From: Amycolatopsis solani
Lineage (GTDB): Bacteria; Actinomycetota; Actinomycetes; Mycobacteriales; Pseudonocardiaceae
Direction of reading: 5' to 3'
NCBI RefSeq assembly: GCF_033441515.1
Contig: NZ_JAWQJT010000001.1
Coordinates: 3,224,001 to 3,288,000, forward strand
DNA length: 64,000 bases
Positions 8,506 through 15,094 of the stretch are shown piece by piece. The notes under the pieces were generated by a model, which saw nothing but the letters and a program-made list of their open reading frames with translations, did not search any database and was not told the origin of the DNA. A program made the translations under genes and the position numbers. Every line of letters starts with the position of its first letter. Positions within the stretch are counted from its first letter, which is position 1.

Positions 8506-9660
8506 TCAGGGCCGGGGTTGAGCGAGTTCCGGGGCGCGGGTCAGCACTCGCGGCCGGGGCGCGGGACGGCCCGAGACTTCCCGCACCAGTGAAGCGAACT
8601 CCGCCGAACTCCGCTCCCAGCTGAACATCCCCGCCCGCTCGACGCCCGCCAAGCCCATCTCCGCGCGGCGCAGGCCGTCCGCGAGCAGGCCGTCCACCTG
8701 GGCGGTGAAGTGGTCGAAGTCGTCGGCCAGCAGCCCCGTCCGGCCCTCCACAATGGATTCGGCGACCCCGCCGGCGGCGCGGTAGGCGACCGAGGGCACG
8801 CCGTGGGCCGCGGCCTCCATGATCACGATGCCCCAGCCCTCCTTGACCGACGGGCACAGGTGCAGCCAGGAGCGCGCGAGGATCTCGTGCTTCGCGTGCT
8901 CGTCGACCCAGCCGTGCAGCACCACGCGATCCGTGACGCCCCGCGAAGCCGCGTGCGCGCGCAGGACCTCGTCCCACGGGCCTTGGCCGACGACCTCCAG
9001 CCGCAGCGACGGCCAGCGCCCGGCGAGCCGCGCGACGACGTCGATGGCGTGCTCGATCCGCTTGTGGGGCACCAGCCTGCTCACCGCGACCAGGGTCGGC
9101 TCGGGGTCACGGGCGGATTCGCACGCCGGGGGCGTGTCCAGCCCGTTCGGCACCACCGCGACGCGGTCCGGCTCGACGCCGAGGCCGGCCAGCTCGGACT
9201 TGGTGACCTCGGAAACCGTGAGGTAGCGGCACTTGCGGAACAGCCACGGCGCCAGCCGCGACTCGATCCACCAGCCGGCCCGGCCCAGCACCTCGCCGAG
9301 CGCGCTGATCCACTGTTCCTTGTGGACGTGGTGCACGAGCACCAGCACCGGACAGCCGGCGACCAGCCGGGCGAAGAACGGCATCCCGTTCTGCACGTCC
9401 ACGACGAGGTCGGCGCGGGCCCGCCGGATCGCGCGCAGCGCGTGCGCGTACACGCCGAACTTCCCGCCGCGGCGCCGGTAGCGGACGCCGTCACGCCATT
9501 CGCCCGCGGTCGCGCCCGGGTACGCCGCGCACTGGATTTCGACCCGGTAGCCCGCTCTCGCGAGCCCTTCGGCCATCCGCTCGACGTACCGCTCCGACCC
9601 GCCGCCCTCGGGGTGGCCGGTGTCGCGCCAGTTGACGAGGAGCACGCGAGGACGTTCCAT
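8506..9660 (-). CDS. GT4-family glycosyltransferase (GT-B fold)
   Basis: 384 residues. The N-terminal Rossmann half begins VLLVNWRDTGHPEGGGSERY, the usual GT4 opening with a glycine-rich acceptor loop. The C-terminal nucleotide-sugar half has RLVPHKRIEHAIDV and EGWGIVIMEAAAHGVPSV, in which the E-x7-E motif holds the donor. It transfers a hexose from a nucleotide sugar to a lipid or glycan on the cytoplasmic face. It resembles mycobacterial Rv0225 in type and also sits divergently from an Rv0224c-like methyltransferase. The ATG start is 82 nt from the divergent start. Confidence 0.85.
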   Translation of the reverse strand: MERPRVLLVNWRDTGHPEGGGSERYVERMAEGLARAGYRVEIQCAAYPGATAGEWRDGVRYRRRGGKFGVYAHALRAIRRARADLVVDVQNGMPFFARLVAGCPVLVLVHHVHKEQWISALGEVLGRAGWWIESRLAPWLFRKCRYLTVSEVTKSELAGLGVEPDRVAVVPNGLDTPPACESARDPEPTLVAVSRLVPHKRIEHAIDVVARLAGRWPSLRLEVVGQGPWDEVLRAHAASRGVTDRVVLHGWVDEHAKHEILARSWLHLCPSVKEGWGIVIMEAAAHGVPSVAYRAAGGVAESIVEGRTGLLADDFDHFTAQVDGLLADGLRRAEMGLAGVERAGMFSWERSSAEFASLVREVSGRPAPRPRVLTRAPELAQPRP

Positions 9661-9742
9661 CGGGTTATCCCAACTGTAGCGACGGTGCTAGGTTACTGGT
9701 GCGTACACAGTAGATGAACGTATTCGGGAAAGCGACGGTTCA

Positions 9743-10501
9743 ATGGTAGGTAATCCGGTGCTCTCCGCGACCGCGCGGCCCCATCGCGCCACGCTCGCCC
9801 GTTCCGTGACGCTCTTCCGGGCGTTCCTCACCGAGCAGACGGACCCCGACGGCTTCTATTCCACGCTCGCCGCCGACTCCGTGCGGCAATTGGCGTCCCA
9901 CACGCCGTTGTCCGGCCGCACGGTCCTCGATGTGGGGGGTGGGCCGGGCTATTTCTCCGACGCCTTCCGCGCGGCCGGCGCGGTCTACCTCGGCCTCGAC
10001 CCGGACGTCGGCGAGCTGTCCGCGCGCGGCGAGCCGGGGGAGAACATGATCCGCGCCAGCGGCACGGAACTGCCCGTGCGCAGCGGATCCGTGGACGTCT
10101 GCTACTCCTCCAACGTGCTGGAGCACGTCGCCGAGCCGTGGGTCATGCTCGGCGAGATGTGCCGCGTCACCAAACCCGGCGGCACGGTCTTCGCGTCGTT
10201 CACCCCGTGGTATTCACCGTGGGGCGGGCACGAGACCGCGCCGTGGCATTTCTTCGGCGGCCACTACGCGCGCCGCCGTTATGCGCGAAAACTCGGGAAG
10301 CAGCCCAAGAACAAATTCGGGGAAAGCCTGTTCCCGGTTTCCGTCGGCGCCGCGCTCCGCTGGGCGAAAACGACGCCGCTGGCCGATCTGGTGGCCGGGT
10401 ACCCGCGCTACCACCCGGGCTGGGCGATGGGGGTCGTGCGGATTCCCGGCCTCCGCGAAATCGCTTCCTGGAATCTGGTCTTGGTGCTGCGGCGCCGTTA
10501 A
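9743..10501 (+). CDS. class I SAM-dependent methyltransferase, Rv0224c-like
   Basis: 252 residues. Motif I is TVLDVGGGPGYFSDAF, followed by LGLDPDVGEL (acidic end of beta2), SVDVCYSSNVLEHV (motif IV) and KPGGTVFASF, which define a Methyltransf_11-type fold. The C-terminal part, with HETAPWHFFGGHYARRRY and YPRYHPGWAMGVVRIPG, matches the actinobacterial Rv0224c-like group beside envelope glycosyltransferase genes. It probably O-methylates a sugar or lipid intermediate; the substrate is unknown. The ATG lacks a strong ribosome site. The TAA stop overlaps the stop of the convergent DUF3068 gene by 3 bases. Confidence 0.8.
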   Translation: MVGNPVLSATARPHRATLARSVTLFRAFLTEQTDPDGFYSTLAADSVRQLASHTPLSGRTVLDVGGGPGYFSDAFRAAGAVYLGLDPDVGELSARGEPGENMIRASGTELPVRSGSVDVCYSSNVLEHVAEPWVMLGEMCRVTKPGGTVFASFTPWYSPWGGHETAPWHFFGGHYARRRYARKLGKQPKNKFGESLFPVSVGAALRWAKTTPLADLVAGYPRYHPGWAMGVVRIPGLREIASWNLVLVLRRR

Positions 10502-11565
10502 CGCCCGGCGCCCACCGGCTCCCGGTGCCGCCGCGGGGGAGCCGGCGGGGCGGCCGGGCGGCGGCGGGCCAGCAGCACGATCGCCACGACGATCAGCACA
10601 CCCCCGCCGATCCCGAGCCAGAGCGGGCCGGTGCTCGAGAGGAACTCCAGCCTGCCCTTGTTCGCGTTCACCTGGTCCACCATCTGCGAGATGGTTTTCC
10701 CGTTGTAGGCCAGGGTTCCGTCGAAGACGACGGTCGGGGTGGTGGTGCCGGTGCGCAGCTCCTGGTGCTGCTGTTGCTGCTGCTTGACCTGGATCCCGGT
10801 CACCGGCTCCACCCACATCGTGGTGACGCCGCGGTAGTAGAGCTCGGCGTCGGCGGTCGGCTCGGTCGAGCCGACGAGCGAACCGGGCACCTCCTTCGTC
10901 GCGATCTTCGTGTCCGGGATGTCCTGGACGAACTTGTAGGTCTCGATCCCGTTCACCGTCTCGGTGCCGGTGTACCGGGCGATCGCGGCCGCGCCGGTGT
11001 TGTCGTCGTAGACCTTGTAGTCCTTCTGCTCGGCGCCGAACGGGAACTTGAAGTTCAGGCCGGGCTGCGCCTTGTAGTCGTTGGTCTCCGCCGGTGTCTC
11101 GCCGACCTTGTCGGCCTTGTCCTTGAGCTCGACGACGAAGCTGCTCTTGGCGTCGCACTTCGGGTCGGACTCCCCGCGCGGGTCGTAGCCTTCGCCGGTG
11201 CGCCGGTCGAAGCAGACCTGCCGCTTGCTCCCGCTGACGACGGTGTCGTCGGCGTCGTCGGTGACCTTGACCGCGAGCAGCCAGACCGCGTAATCGGTGT
11301 CCGCGCGCATCTCGGGCGTGGCGAAGTTCGCCTGGACGTGGGCGACCGCGGTCAGTTTCGCGTTGTTGCGGATCTCGGTGACCGGGCCCTGCCCCTTGTC
11401 GGTGACGACGAGGACCTTGCTCGCGGTGCCCTCGAGCACCGACGTCGAGTCCTGGTCCAGCGGCACCTTGGCGAGCTTCGGGTACACGTAGGCCGGCAGC
11501 AGCACCGCACCCGCGACCGCGAACACCCCCAGTGCCAGCAAGATCAGGCCGAAAGCTCGTCGCAA
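10498..11565 (-). CDS. DUF3068 / PorA-family envelope protein
   Basis: About 355 residues: a cytoplasmic stub, an N-terminal membrane helix (LILLALGVFAVAGAVLLPAYVY), a large extracytoplasmic beta-rich domain, and a C-terminal helix (LWLGIGGGVLIVVAIVLLARRR) with a basic tail. This is the DUF3068 layout. The mycobacterial homologue (Rv0227c, MSMEG_0317, described as PgfA) works with mycolate-lipid trafficking and polar growth. The frame is open to 11595, but TTG at 11565 is preferred because GGAGGAC lies 4-10 nt upstream. A Q-rich patch (KQQQQQHQ) is notable. A TACC-type inverted repeat lies just upstream. Confidence 0.8.
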   Translation of the reverse strand: MRRAFGLILLALGVFAVAGAVLLPAYVYPKLAKVPLDQDSTSVLEGTASKVLVVTDKGQGPVTEIRNNAKLTAVAHVQANFATPEMRADTDYAVWLLAVKVTDDADDTVVSGSKRQVCFDRRTGEGYDPRGESDPKCDAKSSFVVELKDKADKVGETPAETNDYKAQPGLNFKFPFGAEQKDYKVYDDNTGAAAIARYTGTETVNGIETYKFVQDIPDTKIATKEVPGSLVGSTEPTADAELYYRGVTTMWVEPVTGIQVKQQQQQHQELRTGTTTPTVVFDGTLAYNGKTISQMVDQVNANKGRLEFLSSTGPLWLGIGGGVLIVVAIVLLARRRPAAPPAPPRRHREPVGAGR

Positions 11566-11595
11566 CGGTCCTCCAGGGTCGTACTCCGGACACAA

Positions 11596-11611
11596 ATTAC
11601 CCGGCGGTAAT
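11596..11611. promoter_or_regulatory. ATTACC-CGGC-GGTAAT inverted repeat before the DUF3068 gene
   Basis: A perfect 16-bp inverted repeat with 6-bp arms, 30 nt upstream of the TTG start at 11565. The GGCG-containing core matches the palindrome at 5470-5487. Probable operator; regulator unknown. Confidence 0.5.
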
Positions 11612-11653
11612 CAGTCGCCCGGATAGTGGCCTGCGCCACGTCGCGCGTCAAAG

Positions 11654-11736
11654 TGTGACCGGCGGTCACAGGTGCCGCGTGCGACCGGAAGGTGGCATGG
11701 ACGCCCCCGTTCGGACCAAGCGACCAAACATGTTTG
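11654..11736. promoter_or_regulatory. two inverted repeats upstream of the hypothetical gene at 11816
   Basis: TGTGACC-GGC-GGTCACA at 11654-11670 is a perfect 17-bp inverted repeat. CAAACATGTTTG at 11725-11736 is a perfect 12-bp palindrome. Both lie in the 250-bp gap between the divergent DUF3068 and hypothetical genes and are probable operators. The first looks CRP-like but its half-sites are 7 rather than 6 nt apart. Confidence 0.45.
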
Positions 11737-11815
11737 TTCCCGGGCACAACGGGCACGGCCCCACCATCGGACGATCCCCACCCGCCGCGCCGGAGAGCAA
11801 AGGAGAAACTCCCTG

Positions 11816-12325
11816 TTGTCGCAGGACCCCTCGCTGGTCGCCATCGCGGCCACCGCGCGGTGGCGGGCCCGGATCGTGGCGGCGGCCGCGAGCGCGGGCA
11901 TCACCCTCACCGACCCCCTGGCCGGCGTGCCGGGCATCCGCGTGCTCACGTGCGCCCCCGGCGACCTCGCGCGCCTCGTCCCGAGACTGGGCGGCGAGCC
12001 CTCCCGCGCGGCGATCGGCGCGCATTCGGACTCGATCGCCGACCGCGAACTGCGCGACGCGGTCGCCGACGTCGCGGCCTTGCTTTCGTTGCACGGCAAC
12101 GTGGTTCTCGACCTCGACGCGGCCGGCCACCGCCGCGGCGCGGTCCGCACGGACGTGGTCGTCTCGGCCGCCCCGAACCGTCCCCAGTGGACGGAGCCGG
12201 CGGTGGCGCTCCCGGTGGGCACGGACCGGCGCGGGGGTCCGCTCACGGTGGAGCTCACCGCCGGCCCGGGGTTCGAGGCAACGCTGCTGGAACTGGCGAG
12301 ACTGGTGGAGCTCGACGCGGCCTAG
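11816..12325 (+). CDS. hypothetical protein, 169 residues
   Basis: Not recognised. From the TTG at 11816, which has AAAGGAG 10 nt upstream, the product is a soluble alanine-rich protein with no signal peptide or membrane helix. Visible stretches are ARWRARIVAAAASAGITLTD, GNVVLDLDAAGHRRGAVRTD and GPGFEATLLELARLVELDAA. The longer frame to 11672 begins with arginine-rich shadow sequence and has no ribosome site. It stands alone between promoter inverted repeats and the convergent HTH gene, so context says little. Confidence 0.6.
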   Translation: MSQDPSLVAIAATARWRARIVAAAASAGITLTDPLAGVPGIRVLTCAPGDLARLVPRLGGEPSRAAIGAHSDSIADRELRDAVADVAALLSLHGNVVLDLDAAGHRRGAVRTDVVVSAAPNRPQWTEPAVALPVGTDRRGGPLTVELTAGPGFEATLLELARLVELDAA

Positions 12326-12343
12326 TACCTGGGCGGAATCCGC

Positions 12344-12550
12344 TCAGTCGTCCACCCACTCCAGCAGATCGCCGGGCTGGCAACCCAGGACCCGGCACAT
12401 CGCTTCCAGTGTGCTGAACCGGACCGCTTTCGCGCGGCCGTTCTTCAGCACCGCCACGTTCGCCGGGGTCAGGCCCACCTTCTCGGCGAACTCGCCGACG
12501 CTCATCTTCCGCTTGGCCAGTTCGACGTCGATGCGCACGACGATCGGCAT
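12344..12550 (-). CDS. small Cro/CI-type helix-turn-helix regulator (YozG-like)
   Basis: 68 residues. After a beta-like N-terminus (MPIVVRIDVELAKRKM) the helix-turn-helix reads SVGEFAEKVGLTPANVAVLKNGRAKAVRFSTL, followed by MCRVLGCQPGDLLEW, a near-standard YozG/XRE_26 protein. These small regulators are usually paired with a DUF2975 membrane protein, as here: the ATG shares one base with the DUF2975 stop (TGATG), indicating translational coupling. The pair probably forms an autoregulated membrane-sensing unit; its target is unknown. Confidence 0.9.
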   Translation of the reverse strand: MPIVVRIDVELAKRKMSVGEFAEKVGLTPANVAVLKNGRAKAVRFSTLEAMCRVLGCQPGDLLEWVDD

Positions 12551-13029
12551 CAGATGACCGCTTCCAGATCGGACTGCAGCGTGGTCGCCCGCCGGAGCAG
12601 GGCGCGCATCACCACGAGGAGCAGGCCGAACACCGTGATCGCGACGGTCACCAGGAACAGCAGCATCGGCATGCCCGGGTCGTCCGCGTTGAAGCCCACG
12701 AAGAGCAGCATGCCGACGAAGACCAGCCACGCGGCGGCCACCGCCCAGACGATCACGTCGACCCACTTCAGCGACGCGGGGGTGAAGATGCGGTCGTTCT
12801 TGACCAGGGTCAGCAGCTTCCAGGTCGCGACGAGCACCACCTCGACGCACAGCACGAGGAACACCGCGATGGCGGTCAGCGGCCAGCGCAGGCCGGCGTC
12901 GTGCGGGTTCTGCGACGTCGTGTAGGCGATCCCGCCCGGCAGCGACAGCGTCTGGAACACCACGAGGACGCCGAACAGCACCACCAGAAACACTCTGAGC
13001 GCGGCAACGGCCCACTTCTCGGTAACCAT
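12550..13029 (-). CDS. DUF2975 membrane protein
   Basis: 159 residues with four hydrophobic segments (FLVVLFGVLVVF, AIAVFLVLCVEVVLVA, VWAVAAAWLVFVGMLLFVG, FLVTVAITVFGLLLVVM) and the connecting motif LVKNDRIFTPASLKWVD, characteristic of DUF2975. It lies directly upstream of, and is coupled to, the small HTH regulator. It is likely the membrane partner that sequesters or modulates the regulator; this is inferred from recurrent gene pairing. The upstream start of the ORF at 13064 gives only shadow sequence in another frame. Confidence 0.85.
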   Translation of the reverse strand: MVTEKWAVAALRVFLVVLFGVLVVFQTLSLPGGIAYTTSQNPHDAGLRWPLTAIAVFLVLCVEVVLVATWKLLTLVKNDRIFTPASLKWVDVIVWAVAAAWLVFVGMLLFVGFNADDPGMPMLLFLVTVAITVFGLLLVVMRALLRRATTLQSDLEAVI

Positions 13030-13068
13030 GCGATGACTATCGCTCGATTTCTATCGAAAGTCAATCGA

Positions 13069-14247
13069 TCAGTCGAGCTCCGGGTCCAGCCGCACCGACT
13101 CCAGGGCGACGTACAGCTCGCCGATGTCGACCGGGTCGGTCAGGTCGCGCTTGGTCAGTTCCTGCACGCGCCGCAGGCGGTAGCGAACCGTGTTGGGGTG
13201 CACGAACAGCCGGTCCGCCGCCTCCTTCGCCGAGCCGTGGCCGGCGAACCACGCGAGCAGCGTGTCGAGCAGGACCTTGCGTTCCGCGCCGGGCAGGGTG
13301 AGCACCCCGGTCAGTGCGGAGCGGACGACGTCGCGGGCCATCCCGGGCGCGGCCGCCACCAGCGTCGTCACCGGCGAATCGCCGAACACCACCACGCCCG
13401 GCGTCGCCGACGGCAGCGAGCGGCGGGCGATCCGCGCGCGGTGCAGGGCGTCCGGGACGTCGGGGAACCCGCTGAACGGCTTGCTCATCCCGGCTGCCAC
13501 CGGCAGCGACCCCAGCACTTCGCGCAGCCGCCGGACGTCTTCGATCCGGTCGATCGCGACCAGGCCCGCTTCGCCGCCGGGCCGCCACGCCGACCGCCAG
13601 CGGCGCGCCCGCAGCAGGGCTTCGACGGAGTCCTGCTCGTCCGGCTCGACGCGTTCGGTGACCACCGCGACGAACATGCCCGCGGTCGGCAGGCCCAGCT
13701 CGCGCGCGGCCGCCTCCATGTCGGCCTGGCTCGCGAGCCGCCCGCGCAGCAGGTCGTCCAGCAGCCGCGCGTTCGCGTGCGACGGCTCGGCGGCGACCTC
13801 TTCGTACGCCGTGGTCAGCGCGTCGGAGTAGAGGTCGATCGCCTTCCAGACGTAGGAGTTGATCTCGATCGTCCGGGTGGGGTTGAGGAACTCCGGGCCG
13901 GCGAGTTCGAGCAGGGCTTCGTAGACGAAGGTGCCGCCGATCCGGAACGCGCGCAGCACCGCGGGCAGCGGGATGCCCTGGCGCGCCTGGACGAGCCCGG
14001 TCTTGCGGGCGGCGTCGAGGGCGAGACCGCGGCCGTCGACCAGCGCGGTCAGCGCTCGTTCGAGGTTGGCCCGGCAGACCTGGCGCAGCTCGCCGGGCGC
14101 GACGTGCTCGACCTGGCGGTAGAACTCGTCCTCTTCGCTGAGCAGGCGGGCGAGCCGATCGGCGAACTCCGGCAGCCTGGTCAGCATTTCGCGCACGAGC
14201 TCACGGTGCTCGCGCGGTACCGGCCTGGCCAGAGCTTCGATGCCCAT
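13069..14247 (-). CDS. PucR/CdaR-family transcriptional regulator
   Basis: 392 residues. The N-terminal helical half (VREMLTRLPEFADRLARLL, then GIPLPAVLRAFRIGGTFVYEAL) is the RsbRD/PucR-like sensory part. A GGDEF-like middle domain follows. The C-terminal PucR HTH_30 reads TLLAWFAGHGSAKEAADRLFVHPNTVRYRL with RVQELTKRDLTDP after it. Such proteins activate or repress nearby catabolic genes in response to small molecules. No adjacent catabolic operon is obvious, since the neighbours are a DUF2975 gene and a broken methyltransferase gene. Confidence 0.85.
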   Translation of the reverse strand: MGIEALARPVPREHRELVREMLTRLPEFADRLARLLSEEDEFYRQVEHVAPGELRQVCRANLERALTALVDGRGLALDAARKTGLVQARQGIPLPAVLRAFRIGGTFVYEALLELAGPEFLNPTRTIEINSYVWKAIDLYSDALTTAYEEVAAEPSHANARLLDDLLRGRLASQADMEAAARELGLPTAGMFVAVVTERVEPDEQDSVEALLRARRWRSAWRPGGEAGLVAIDRIEDVRRLREVLGSLPVAAGMSKPFSGFPDVPDALHRARIARRSLPSATPGVVVFGDSPVTTLVAAAPGMARDVVRSALTGVLTLPGAERKVLLDTLLAWFAGHGSAKEAADRLFVHPNTVRYRLRRVQELTKRDLTDPVDIGELYVALESVRLDPELD

Positions 14248-14343
14248 CCCTCACTTTAGCTCGGGTCCGCCGCCCAGGACATGCACGAACTTGAGCAAAA
14301 TTCATATCCGTCGGGTGATCGTGCTGGTGAGGACTTGACGGGC

Positions 14344-14962
14344 TCAGTCCGGTTTGCGTGCGGTCAGGTAGACGTGCGGCTCCGGCCCGGCGCCGGGGTG
14401 GTCGGGGACGAACAGGGCCTCCTCCTCGCGGACGATCTCCAGCCCGGCCGCGCGGAGCCGCTCGGTCAGCGTCCCGGTCGTGAAGCTGCTCGCGCGGACC
14501 GGGTGTCCCATGAAGACGATGTCGACGCCGTCGACGTCGGCCGGCACGGTCGCGAACACCAGCAGGCCGCCGGGTTTCAGCCAGTGCGCCAGGCGGCCGA
14601 TCACGGTTTCCTGCTCGGCCCGGGGGAGCTGCAGCATCGAGAAGAACGCCGTGATCGCGTCCCAGTCACCGTCGGGAAAGGACAGTTCCCGCATGTAACC
14701 CACCTCGAAGCGGGCGGCGGGGACCTGGGCGCGCGCGAGCTCGACCATCTTCGGCGCGACGTCGTACCCGGTGACGTCGTGGCCGGCGGCGGCCAGCAGC
14801 TCCGCGGTCGGCCGCCCGGTGCCCGCGCCGAGGTCGAGCACCTTCGCCCCGGGTGGCAGGTCCGCGAGGAGGCCGGTGATCGCCGCGCGCTGGGCGGTCG
14901 CGGTGCTCGTAGTCCAGGCCGAGCGCGTCGAACACCTCGGCGGCGGATTCGGGGCGGGTCAT
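14344..14962 (-). pseudogene. frameshifted class I methyltransferase gene
   Basis: The ATG at 14962 opens a frame reading TRPESAAEVFDALGLDYE, a typical N-terminus. The rest of the protein (AITGLLADLPPGAKVLDLGAGTGRP, SAM motif I, then FPDGDWDAITAFFSMLQLPR and KPGGLLVFATVP) lies in another frame from about 14910 onward. One extra or two missing bases near 14903-14912, around the DYE codons, separates them. Internal restart at the GTG at 14841 would give 165 residues lacking the first helix. Either the gene is broken or there is a sequencing error. The intact family is a small-molecule methyltransferase of about 205 residues. Confidence 0.7.
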
Positions 14963-14980
14963 GCCCGAACTCTGCCAGAA

Positions 14981-15016
14981 GCAAGCTTGCGCAAGGAATC
15001 GACTTCTTCTTGCAAG
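14981..15016. promoter_or_regulatory. cluster of TTGC/GCAA palindromes, LacI-type operator candidates
   Basis: GCAAGCTTGC (14981-14990), the overlapping CTTGCGCAAG (14986-14995) and CTTGCAAG (15009-15016) lie between the divergent methyltransferase gene and the GH87 gene. TTGC/GCAA half-sites are usual for LacI-family regulators, and CTTGCAG-type repeats control alpha-glucan genes in Streptomyces (MalR). Repression of the alpha-glucanase gene is a reasonable inference. Confidence 0.5.
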
Positions 15017-15094
15017 TTCGGGGCAAAGTATTGTCTGGTGCGCGAGCGTCGCCTAATCTTCCGCCGCAGTCCCTCCGGCGAAACGAGGCCCTGG

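Noticed and set aside
11654..11670. CRP/GlxR site TGTGA...TCACA
   Set aside because: The half-sites are 7 nt apart rather than the 6 of the consensus, so it is kept only as an unnamed inverted repeat.
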